From Theileria orientalis strain Shintoku (Eukaryota > Apicomplexa > Aconoidasida > Piroplasmida > Theileriidae), in assembly GCF_000740895.1 (NCBI RefSeq), contig NC_025261.1:62001-126000 (forward strand): 64,000 bases of DNA, given 5' to 3'. The notes beneath the pieces are model-generated. The model saw only the letters and a list, made by a program, of their open reading frames with translations, was not told the DNA's origin and did not search any database. Numbering within the stretch: position 1 is the stretch's first letter; every line of letters begins with the position of its first letter. The translations under genes and the position numbers were made by a program. Positions 10,608-19,995 of the stretch are shown here, one piece after another.

Positions 10608-10932
10608 TTTATTTTACTTAATTATTTGCTATTTTTTATTTTCTTATTCTCTCTACTTTTTTCACACAAACCTGTGTAGTCCCATGGATCAAATTACAAA
10701 TGTCTAATTAAAAATTCCAATTTTCATCTTCCAGAACTCAGAAGATTTACTGTTAGAAAACAATGTGAACTATTAGCTAATTTAAAATCTCTTCCTGGAA
10801 CACATAAAATTTCATGTTCAATGACTGTGTATATTCATGGGGGTAATGCAACTTGTATCAGATATTGAACTCCGATTCTTACAATTTTTCTCAGAACTTT
10901 GTTAACGGTGACACATTAATCCAAATGTTTTC
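10608..10932. other. Intergenic region between HDAC3 and ProRS
   Basis: 325 bp separating two diverging starts. It is less extreme in AT content than other gaps and has a mixed-composition stretch around 10790-10900. I found no open frame, tRNA or snRNA signature there. Confidence 0.4.
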
Positions 10933-12450
10933 ATGAGTCTTTTATCTTTTCAAATTATCATCGCATTTTTATTTTTGGGTTTCGAAAATTCCTTTTTAAA
11001 TGGTAAATTTCTTAATTAGCTAGTTATTTGAATACACATTTTTTACACATTCTCAATTTCTTCAGGCTTTATTTTGCCTCAACATTTTTACACTAAAAAT
11101 TTTCCATATTTTTTGGGTAATTCTTACAAATTTGGCCGATCTCACCTTCCTTACTTGGAATCTCACAATGTGGTTAATTCCGAATTGCTCGGAATTTTAA
11201 ATGAAAGGTCCCATAATAAGATCAAGGACACACTAGCAATTCCTGATAAATATGGATTGCAGTCCAAAATATCTTCTGGTTTATACGCCGTCTTACCTTT
11301 GGGTAACCGGGTTTTTGAGCGATTAAAACGTATCATAAGGGTCGAAATGGCCAAATTGAATGCAGTTGAACTAACCTTCCCAATTTTACAGCCCGAATTA
11401 ATACTGGAAGATAAATTAAAATCGTTTGGTTCCGAATTATTCTCTCTAAAGGACCGAGATAAGCAGAAATACTACCTCAGTCCCAGCTGTGAGGATTTAT
11501 CTTGTATTCTTATCAAAAAGGAGAACTTCCCGCTCTCCAAATCTTATTTGCCCATTATTCTTTACCAAATTAACGCAAAATTTCGTGATGAACTCAGGGT
11601 TAGTGAATCATTCTGTCGGAGCAAGGAATTTTTAATGTTTGATGCATATTCTTTCCATTCTAACAAAAACTGCTCCAGTGTGTACTATACATTGTTTTTA
11701 GAATCGTTTAAAAATATGTTAGATCTCATGAAGTTGAAGTACAGAGTCGAGGAAAGGTCCGAAGACGGCGTCGAGAGTCACGAGCTCAGGGTGGTTTTGG
11801 GTGGCCCTAACTCCGAAAACGATACTGATTCTGATACTCTGGAGGTTGCACACCTGTTTAAATTCGACACTTCTTATTCCCAAAAGAACGATTTGAGGTA
11901 TGAAACTACTGATAGACTAAGGGAAGACGTATACATGAATTCGTATGGAATTGGACTTAATAGGCTGTTGACTGCACTCGTTAAAAACTTCTCAAATGAG
12001 GTTGGATTAAAATTTCCACAGGTTGTAGCACCCTATGATTTAACTATTATTTCTTGCAATCAAGAAACTGACGAGTTATCCAGCCTGCTGAAGAGGGGTT
12101 TAATTAGGAAGGGCCTTTCGGTTCTGCTCGACGACAGAGATGAGACCATAAAAAAGAAAGTCTTGGATTCAAAGCGCATAGGAATCCCACACATGATACT
12201 CTTGTCGCCCAAATTCCAAAGAATGAAACCTAACAAAATACACATGGAATTATGGGAGGAGATAAACAAGAATTCGAGGATTTCTAACTACTATAATTTA
12301 AATCAATCGCCCGAAAGTTTGATTTACAAGAAGGATACTGTAAATTTATCTAATTATATGGATACAGCTGTAGAATATCACCCGATCTTATCGGAGAACA
12401 GTTATATAATAAAATTGCGAGATTTACTTAAATTACTCAATGTTTCTTAA
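10933..12450 (+). CDS. Prolyl-tRNA synthetase, bacterial-type, organellar
   Basis: Two exons: 10933-11002 and 11066-12450 (63-nt intron GTAAAT..TTCAG), 484 residues. The first exon encodes a hydrophobic start, MSLLSFQIIIAFLFLGF, reading as a signal peptide, and the next 40 residues are rich in Tyr, Phe, Lys, Asn and His, like an apicoplast transit peptide. The enzyme core follows: class II motif 1 region LQSKISSGLYAVLPLGNRV with FPILQPELILE, motif 2 region KFRDELRVSESFCRSKEFLMFD, motif 3 GIGLNRLLTALV, and an anticodon-binding domain with LDDRDETIKKKVLDSKRIGIPHM. This is the compact bacterial type without the large insertion domain. Role: charging organellar tRNA-Pro. Missing the small first exon would lose the targeting signal. 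Confidence 0.9.
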
Positions 12451-12704
12451 TTTATTTACGTTTTTAAACTATATCTGGCCTTTCTCTTATCACATATTTC
12501 ATATTTTCCACTTGATGTGGTAGGGCTTAAAAATTAGTCTTCCCACAAGGGCAGTTCACTACAGACGTCTCAAAAGTATTCTACTGTTTAATTATCAAAG
12601 TTGTATTTTTAAAATTAAATTCAGCAGTTTTTTAGTATCCATATGCAGAATGGTTATGTTACACATTTTGTTTATTTATCATAGATGAGATAAAATTGTT
12701 TACA

Positions 12705-13934
12705 ATGGCAAGTTACAAATGGGCTGACGTTGCAAGCAGCGAATCATGTAAATACACTTTAGATACGCTCATAAATTTTAAATATTTTTATGTTATGGAT
12801 TTATACATTTATTAAAATTTATTATTTGACCTAATGTGTAAATTTGTAGGCGCGTCCTTTGGCAGGACCACCATGATGCTTCTCGAGAGGAGGGAAAGAT
12901 ATAACAGATTGTATAAAAACTATAATGAACAGTCGCGCGGTTCTAAGTTTGACAACTTGCACGGCAACACCAAGTCCACGCACTTCATGATGATGTCCAA
13001 CGACTCGTACATGGATAAGAACAGTATCCCTGAACTCCACGATAGTAAACTTAACCTTAACATGAAATTGAAAAATGTGCAGTTGAAGAACCTATCAAAC
13101 GACGACAGGGAGCTTCTGGTCGACGATGAGATCTTGACGCCGCTCCTAAACACAAACGAAGATCACATTGACGACACAAACCCGAAATCGTTCGCAAATT
13201 TTCTGAATTCAACAAACGAGGATAAGAGCAAGGACAAGTCTACGAGTTTTAAAGCAGCTCAAACCAAAGAAACCATTCTCAATAACAAAGATAAAACGCC
13301 AATTGTGATCGAGAGGCTCAGTCCCATGAACTCCTCACCTGCTTCGTCCACCAAAAAGGCAACTGAGGAAACGAAGAAGGTGGCGGAACCTAAACAGAAT
13401 GAAGTTACTCCGGTGTCAGAATCAAACGAGAAAAGGACAAACCACAGTCTTAACTCGAATTCTTACGATGATGAGACCAGCAAGCTGATGAATCCGACCA
13501 AAAAGTTTAAGGAAGGGTTGCGGATGACTCGAACACAGAAAGAGGAAATCTCCAAGGTTCTCCTAACAGAACTAACCAAGAGCAACAAGAACAAGGTGGT
13601 CGAGGACGCAAACAGCCGCGTTTACAGTAGATTGAAGGATATCGCCATAGGGAAAGCAACTAAGGTACGACTTATTTAGGCAGCTGCGTGCTCAACGACA
13701 CGCCCTTTAAATTACTCTGATAGTCTTAGAGCTACGTAGTTTCCTCAGCATTCAACTGTCAGGCAAGTTCATGTTTTGCAGGGGTATCAAAATTACATAA
13801 GGATGATTCCAAAGGACGAAAGGGGCCCCGACGACCCCCAAACTCCGGACTCCAGGAACGTCTCGGCCTCGAAATTCAGGGCTATCTACAGGACCTGGAG
13901 AACACGCTTGCACAAATACGATAACGTCAAATAA
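12705..13934 (+). CDS. SLBP: Histone mRNA stem-loop binding protein (SLBP)
   Basis: Three exons, introns 12748-12849 and 13665-13781, 336 residues. Start ATG at 12705 (MASYKWADV). The N-terminal three quarters is low-complexity and rich in Asn, Ser, Lys and Thr. The RNA-binding domain spans the last intron: RLKDIAIGKATK joins GYQNYIRMIPKDERG, then PQTPDSRNVSASKF and WRTRLHKYD. This matches SLBP's order (IGK-x-T-x-GY-x2-Y, P-x2-ER, P-x-TP, S-x-R/K-x-F/W, WR-x2-LH-x-WD). The TPNK phosphorylation tetrapeptide of animals is TPDS here. Known role: binding the 3' stem-loop of replication-dependent histone mRNAs to guide processing and translation. No stem-loop is evident after the only histone gene in this window, but centromeric H3 genes usually lack one. 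Confidence 0.85.
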
Positions 13935-14067
13935 TGTAATATTTGAGATTTGTTTTTAGTTAGAATTGAGTCGCTGTTGTTTGCGTATGGGGGACTGGCC
14001 TCGCTTACACATTTTACTTTTATGTTTTTCCTTCTTTCTGGGATGTCGCCCCTTCTCCACTTCAAAA

Positions 14068-15024
14068 ATGAGTGACATTGACAGGGATATTGCTCAGCTT
14101 AAGAAATGTGAGTACCTGAGCGAGAACGAGGTCAAACTGTTGTGCAACAAGGCGAAGGAGATTTTAATCGAGGAATCCAATGTACAATACGTTGATTCGC
14201 CCGTTACCGTAAGTTTTTATTTTACGCGGTCCTTTTTCACGCACTCTTAGGTTTGTGGAGACATACATGGCCAGTTTTATGACTTTAAGGAGCTGCTTGA
14301 GGTCGGCAAGGACATTCCTGAGACCAACTACTTGTTTATGGGCGATTTCGTAGACAGAGGGTACTATTCCGTTGAAACATTCCTGCTCCTTCTCTGCTTC
14401 AAGGTTAGGTACCCTGATCGCATCACTCTCATCCGCGGAAATCATGAATCTCGTCAGATCACTCAGGTGTACGGGTTCTACGACGAGTGTATACGGAAGT
14501 ACGGGAGCGTCAACGTCTGGCGCTACTGCACCGACATCTTTGACTATTTTTCCATCGGCGCCCTCATCGACAACAAGTACTTTTGCATCCACGGCGGACT
14601 CTCGCCGTCCATTCTCACGATCGACGAGATCAGGTACCTGGATCGTAAGCAGGAGGTTCCGCACGAGGGGCCGATGTGTGACCTGCTCTGGTCGGACCCC
14701 GAGTCAATGGACGGTTGGGGAGCGAGTCCGCGAGGCGCCGGCTTCCTGTTTGGCGGTGACGTGGTTCGTCAGTTTTGCCACCAGAACAACATTCAAACTA
14801 TCGCAAGGGCTCACCAGCTGGTCATGGAGGGGTACAAGTGGTGGTTCAACAAGGCTCTCATCACTGTCTGGTCGGCTCCTAACTACTGCTATAGGTGTGG
14901 TAATGTAGCGAGTATTATGGAACTAGACGAGAATTTAAATTGCAATTTTAAAAAGTTCGAGGCTGTTCCTCCAGATAAGAGGGGCGTTCCTGCCAAGAAA
15001 CCCTTACCTGATTACTTTTTGTAG
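14068..15024 (+). CDS. PP4C: Serine/threonine protein phosphatase 4 catalytic subunit
   Basis: Two exons (intron 14209-14250), 304 residues. Metallophosphatase motifs are intact: [37 protein letters not shown] and the [10 protein letters not shown] / [12 protein letters not shown] region. It is PP4 rather than PP2A or PP6 by the N-terminal pattern ([24 protein letters not shown]), [19 protein letters not shown] and [20 protein letters not shown]. It ends in DYFL, the C-terminal tail whose Leu is carboxymethylated in PP2A/PP4 enzymes. Known roles are in DNA-damage recovery, centrosome function and splicing factors. The GC-rich coding sequence contrasts with the hairpin-rich gap that follows. 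Confidence 0.95.
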
Positions 15025-15312
15025 ATAATTTGAAGATTAAACTTTTCTTGTACAATAATCTTATGGTCATTTTCAACATTCTTTTACTATTCTTTACTTT
15101 TTTCGTCCTATAGTTACCTTAAACATTTTTTATTTTTAGTTAAAACTGCATTTAGTTGATGCTGTGTTGGTGTGTGCACCTAACACCTAAATACTATCAT
15201 GAAAAGACACAAAGCTGACTTCCCTATTAAATCACTTGTTTTAAATCTAAATCTTTTAAATCCACAGTGGCATATTAGCCAAATTCTGCCTCAAATAAAT
15301 GATATTGAAGTG

Positions 15313-15395
15313 TATGTATATTAATCAATATACATAGTATCTTTATTCGGAGGGAATATGTTACAACTCTAACACTTCATTTTCTTCAGTGTTTT
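15313..15395. repeat. Two short hairpins
   Basis: 15313-15336 is a perfect 10-bp stem (TATGTATATT / AATATACATA) around the 4-nt loop AATC. About 40 nt later AACACT pairs with AGTGTT around a 10-nt TC-rich loop. They begin the hairpin cluster. Confidence 0.7.
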
Positions 15396-15460
15396 AAAAC
15401 TTACCTAAAACCTTCAATTAAAGCACTTCAATAAAAGTCCTTACCTTTAATGGTTTATTT

Positions 15461-15535
15461 GCATTCTTCAAGTTTCCCTCAATTCTGAAGCAAATATACT
15501 CCAACTTGTTTCAGAATTAGAGGGCTTGAAGATGC
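15461..15535. repeat. Long near-perfect hairpin
   Basis: Arm 15461-15493 and arm 15506-15535 are complementary over about 30 positions, with one three-base and two one-base bulges and one mismatch, leaving a 12-nt loop. Paired blocks include CTTCAAG/CTTGAAG, CCCTC/GAGGG and AATTCTGAA/TTCAGAATT. The stem contains GC pairs and interrupted blocks, unlike simple AT palindromes. That is the shape of a folded RNA or a small inverted duplication. No terminal repeats or target duplications of a MITE were recognised. Confidence 0.8.
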
Positions 15536-15566
15536 TTTCTTAAATCGACTACACCCTTGTTTCAGG

Positions 15567-15721
15567 GCTTTAACCGTTACACATCGGTGTTATTAAAGCA
15601 TTTCTCTGGAGAGATTAAGTTAAATCCATCAACACACTGTGTTGAAATAGTTGCAGTCAAGGAATCCCATCAATACACTGGCATTCCCTAATTTTTGATC
15701 AAGAGGCATTTGATTCAAATG
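15567..15721. repeat. Row of five further hairpins
   Basis: In order: 15567-15599 (GCTTTA and ACCG pairing with CGGT and TAAAGC, 8-nt loop TTACACAT); 15603-15614 (TCTC-TGGA-GAGA); 15629-15645 (TCAACACA / TGTGTTGA with a single central base); 15661-15687 (GGAAT / ATTCC); 15707-15721 (CATTTGA / TCAAATG). They follow each other with 3-20 nt spacers. One loop is exactly the octamer that recurs in other gaps of this window. Confidence 0.7.
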
Positions 15722-15879
15722 AAAAGTGTTGAAATAACTAGTACTAACAAGAGGAATCTGATTGTGGAGCCTATCATGTTAAATCTAAAAACGACCTGAT
15801 TCGGCACAAAGATAAAGTATATATTATGATACATTCTCAATGCACATTAGCTGCAAGTACGGCCCCATGGGCTGCTTTT

Positions 15880-15931
15880 ATGTATGTATTGAAAATGTAC
15901 ACCTGCTCGTTCAATTATATACTGCATACAT
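15880..15931. repeat. Nested inverted repeat
   Basis: ATGTATG at 15880-15886 pairs with CATACAT at 15925-15931, and inside them ATTGAA (15888-15893) pairs with TTCAAT (15910-15915), with a 9-nt bulge on the 3' side. It extends the cluster to just before the small frame at 15952. Confidence 0.5.
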
Positions 15932-15951
15932 ATTGAATTTGGGATATAAAA

Positions 15952-16050
15952 ATGGAAGGCCACAATATGAGCGGAAAGGAGCAGCTGTGGAATCCTCATA
16001 AGCAGCACACTACGGGTGAGGAGAAAGTTAACCATATAAAAATGACCTAA
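15952..16050 (+). CDS. Possible 32-residue microprotein (doubtful)
   Basis: ATG at 15952 opens a 32-codon frame (MEGHNMSGKEQLWNPHKQHT..., ending HIKMT) ending at TAA 16048-16050. The codons are more mixed in composition than the flanking spacer and a GTGAGG donor-like site sits inside. There is no similarity I recognise, no clear partner exon downstream, and it adjoins the hairpin cluster, so it may simply be part of a noncoding RNA. Confidence 0.2.
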   Translation: MEGHNMSGKEQLWNPHKQHTTGEEKVNHIKMT

Positions 16051-16811
16051 TAGTTAAATATTAAATACAAATAAAGTTTTTTTGCAATAAATAAGTAAAA
16101 TTATTTAAATGATGTTTTACACATCTCATTCAAGAAGGTACACATTTTCCAAACTCTGTTCCATACATAAATTATGCTATCAGCCATTCAAATTGGCAAA
16201 ATATTAAATGAACGCACTGGTTATACCATTTAAATATTAATTTATTTGGGATAATTTCCATCTTCAATTTTTTTAAATTATCGTCAAAATCTAGATTCTT
16301 ATGAAAAATTCCAAATAATCTAAATTCACTGATATTTTATCAAATTAAATGAGAATCTGTCATTTTATTTATTTTAAAACCCTTATTTCATATATATCTG
16401 TCATGGTGTTCTTATTCTTGTGTGGTTGGCCATAATTATCCATATTTTCCAGTTAAACCTTTCTACAATCCTTAGATTCTATTTTATATTTAAATATTAG
16501 CTTTTATTCCTTCCTACTTTTCCCTTTATACTTTACACATCTAACTCTTAAGGTTTACTTTTTTGAATTGTTCACCACACCCTTTTTTCCTCCTTTTCAT
16601 TCTTCACACCACTATTTTTTTAATGTATTTACATCTAACCTATCATTTTACAATCTTAAATATCTAAATTTACTACCGTTCAGTACAAATTCCTGTTTAT
16701 TTATATGTGTACATATTTATACAAAATTTCCGTTTGTTCATTGCACAAACTGTTTACCGTCTTTACTTGACACTCAAAGCCGCAGTCCCTTCACAAAAGT
16801 CTATGGTATCT

Positions 16812-18252
16812 CTAGTTTATGTTCGTGAACTCGTAGTTCTGCCTTCCTCGGCAGAACCTTGCCAGCCTCATGTCATCCACTCTCAGCGTTATTCTCTTCG
16901 CGTGGTACGAGCACGCAGTCGATATTTCCAGCAGCCTTATTATCTCGTCTTCCGTTGCCACCTGCAGTGCCGCCAGTGCCTCCACTGTGAACTTAATTTG
17001 CCCCTCTCCTTTGAACCATCCTTGTGCTATTTCTCTCACTATTCTTGCGAAAATTGACCTCGGTATCAGCATCTGCGTGCTTTCTTGGTATGCTCTTATC
17101 TCTCTTTCTATTCTCGTCAGTCCTATTCTTCCTCTTTTCGATTTGGACTTTTTGTGTTTTGCGAAACTGTATCCTTTCGGTATTTTTACTTCTTCCTTGT
17201 CCATGTACACTCCGTCCACTTTCTTTGGCAACATTTTGTTTACTCTAAATTTCATTATTGCGTCCATTGCTTCTGAATTTGTCAAATTTCCCTTTGCATA
17301 CTGTGATATTACTGCAGCTGGTGTCATATATTTCCTTTTTGATGGCTGCGTTCCTCCGCTCGTTGACATTGGTCTCTTTTCTCCTCTTGTGAGTTCTCGT
17401 CCTGTTGCCAGTTTTTCTCTTTCCTTTTCTGGCCTACTTCTGATTATTCTTGGCCTCGGAACTTCGAATTCTTTCGATACCACATTCTCTCTCGAACTTA
17501 CTGATCCTCCTTCGCCCACACGTGACGAACGTTCTGTTGTTATTGTTGACACTTTATCAAATGATTCGGTCCTAGCAACTTCCCTCGTCTCCGTTGTTAG
17601 TCTCTCTTTAGGTTCTGATACAATTTCCACTTCTTCATCTTCATCCTCTTTGTCCTCTTCCTCATCCACCTCTTTCTCTTCCTTCTCAGGATCTTTATTA
17701 ATTATCGTTTCCTCATCTTCATCATCTTCTTCTTCCTCTTCCTCAGGCTTCTCTTCCGATCTTTTTCCCTCATCTTGTTCTGATACTGTTTTAGCACGTT
17801 CAGATTCGGAAGCATCCTCTTCTTCTATCGATATTTCTTGTGGCTCCTGCTCTTCTCTGGTTTCTGAAACTTCTCTTTCAGCTTCCTGATTCTCTGGGAC
17901 CGTCTCTGGTTCTTCCTCTTCGGGGTGTTCGAGTGCATCTTTAAATTCTAGATCAACTTCCTGATCCTCTTCTTCTTCTGACAGCTCCGACGACACTTCA
18001 ACGACTGAAGGCATTCGCGTCGATGGGTGAGGCGAGTTATCACTCGGCACACCTCTTCCAAATTCCACTCTGAAATTTTCAAAATCGTAGTCATAGTCGC
18101 TCGGTGTTAAGTCGTTTCTTGCTGGAAGGTTGACGTGAAAGTTTGCGAACTGGTCTGCATTCGGGGTTATTGAGGACTCGTTGCTATCATTTTCTGTTCG
18201 AAATGGCTGAGTTTCCTCCGCGTCGGACTCTATATCTGGTGATCTATCACCC
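16812..18252 (-). CDS. Histone H3 variant, probable centromeric CenH3, with very long acidic tail
   Basis: One large exon of 479 codons beginning after an acceptor (TTCCTTAG) at 18254-18253. A first exon with the ATG, ending two bases into a codon, must lie upstream and is not resolved. The last 100 residues are an H3 histone fold: REIRAYQESTQMLIPRS, FARIVREIAQ, EALAALQVATEDEIIRLLE and HAKRITLRVDDMRLARF. Between REIAQ and ALQ there are 17 residues against 14 in canonical H3, the longer loop 1 typical of CENP-A, and VEALAALQ resembles CENP-A rather than H3. The preceding 379 residues are rich in Glu, Asp, Ser and Arg, with long EEEE/DEDEE runs, then a basic Ser/Arg/Lys zone. CenH3 tails are usually tens of residues. 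Role: marks centromeric nucleosomes. Confidence 0.8.
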
Positions 18253-18669
18253 CTAAGGAATACATCATTAATTTAAAGGCACATATGTTAAATAAATAGT
18301 TTATATAATGTCTAATCTTACAAACATTTTCAAAGGTTCTACACATTTACTTGTAACCTTTAAATATCTTCAAATATTTTATAATTTAAGTATTTTACAA
18401 CCGATATACATATATTACACGATTAATTCTGAGAATTGAATATATATTATGGTTATTTCTACCATCCCCATTAATGCACAGGCAATTTCACATTTTCTTT
18501 CATTCATCATTCTTTTAAATCATCCTATTTACCAATTTAGCGTTGTGTTTCTTTAACTATTTATTTCTTCATGTGTGGAGTTTTTTGAAACTTTCTTTGC
18601 CTTTATAATTCTGTATTCTATTTTTGTGTTTTTATTTTTAATATAACATCATTCACTTTCAAATTCGAT
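18253..18669. other. Intergenic region holding the CenH3 first exon
   Basis: 417 bp between the CenH3 acceptor (-) and the COX5B start (+). It must contain the missing CenH3 start exon. On the minus strand ATGTTT before GTAAGATT (about 18327) and a longer frame ending ..MGM before GTAGAA (about 18464) are candidates, but neither gives the required phase. CTACACATTTAC occurs near 18340. Confidence 0.4.
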
Positions 18670-19726
18670 ATGGCATCAAAATCTTTATATCGCACACTCA
18701 ACAATTCCTTATTTTCTATAAGTAATTTAAGTTTTTTTTCTAATTATAAATTTTTATTAAACTCACGACGTGGTTATATACATTTCCAAAGAACCAGGCA
18801 ACATGAGTTTGAATTACCGCTGGACACAATGCCTAAAGATATAGACACATTGATGAAATCGGATCCACAAAAGATGGATTATTTTGGAAGTTATTGGTAT
18901 TGGAGGATTCGCGGAGAATCCACTCTCATGGATACGGATTCTCTTCCACAAAAATCTTACAAACAGTTGGCCAGGGACTTGGGAATGCAAGTTGTGTCAG
19001 AACCCTCTGAACACATGTTAGGTTTACTAGAGCTTTACGAGTATCTAAAAACCTCTCCGTTTGTTGGTCCTTTTGGAACCATCAAGAACCCAGTACTTGT
19101 GCCTAGCGTCATGACCGAAAGGTATAGATCATACAATAGCTACCATACATTAAAAATAGATGCAACTGATAATTCTTTAGGGTCGTCGGATGCACAGGGG
19201 GGAGTGGAGAACACGAACACGTCCCTCTATGGTTTAGGTGCAGAGAGGGATTTTTATACAGATGTGGAGAGTGCGATCAAATATTTATGCTCGTGAGGGT
19301 TCTGTACTCTCTTCCGGACGGAGAAGATCCCTTCCCAGCAGACCCGGATGTGGACGACGTTTTCGATAACGACATTATCGCCAAGGGCCAGTTTAAATGG
19401 AATACTGGAGACTATGTCAAGTGGCCAGTAGGGAATGCTACCTATAAGCAGCTCTTCTTGCAAGGTTGGTTTATGTTTTTTATTTCACATTATTTATTTC
19501 CGATGTGTAAGGTCGGGACACATTTGATACCATCAAATTTATATGTAAAAATGTATATATATCTTTATAGTGTGTTTTAGTTTGTTTATTACACTTCCTT
19601 TGTTTAATTTTAACTAATTATTCAGGCAAATGGGGAAACCCTGTACCGGAATCCTATGAACCGGATACTAGAGACACCGTTGATATGCAACCATTACATA
19701 AGCACAAAAAATATACACAGCTTTAA
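18670..19726 (+). CDS. COX5B: Cytochrome c oxidase subunit 5B (zinc subunit)
   Basis: Three exons, introns 19122-19180 and 19465-19625, 278 residues from ATG at 18670. The first 40 residues ([18 protein letters not shown]...) are a mitochondrial presequence. The core has [14 protein letters not shown], then across the first intron [35 protein letters not shown]. The Cys residues in [12 protein letters not shown] with the upstream VVGC are the zinc site of this family. Reading through the first intron destroys this site and ends early, so the splice is well supported. Apicomplexan subunits carry a long extra C-terminal part, seen here as [19 protein letters not shown]. Role: complex IV of the mitochondrial respiratory chain. 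Confidence 0.9.
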
Positions 19727-19995
19727 TAAATCGACATATTTTATTAAATTCGTACCTTTTGTGGCTATGAGTTATTATCTGGTTGTCTTGTGCTCGTTAG
19801 GCACACCTTGCGCAGTTTAGCGTTTGCCTGAAATTTGGATATTTATTGTGGAATCCCTAAATTTGGGACTTCTTTGATCATATTTGATTACAGATAGTGT
19901 GTAAAATTTGTTTCTTTTGTACATAATCTCTTTTTTTAATTTCCCGCTTGAAACCTTGAGCTTTGAATTATTTTCGAAATCTGGAATAATTACCA

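Larger units (their letters stand above)
15025..16811. other. Long ORF-poor gap with clustered hairpins
   Basis: 1.8 kb between the PP4C stop and the CenH3 stop. From about 15300 to 15935 it is packed with inverted repeats (see the separate repeat entries). From about 16050 to 16800 it is plain AT-rich DNA with TTACACAT at 16117-16124 and 16533-16540. The only possible coding sequence is a 32-codon frame at 15952-16050. The composition around 15460-15840 is closer to a structured RNA than to spacer. I could not match it to tRNA, rRNA, spliceosomal RNA, SRP RNA or RNase P. Confidence 0.6.

Noticed and set aside
13966..14067. N-terminal extension of PP4C (hydrophobic, from an earlier in-frame codon)
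   Set aside because: Not started by ATG in frame; ATG at 14068 gives the normal PP4C N-terminus.
15313..15336. Perfect hairpin read as a bacterial-type terminator
   Set aside because: The genome is eukaryotic and there is no U-tract; it belongs to the wider hairpin cluster.
16870..17889. 339-codon Ser-rich open frame on the plus strand
   Set aside because: It is the complement of the acidic Glu/Asp tail of the CenH3 gene; the histone fold and splice acceptor support the minus strand.
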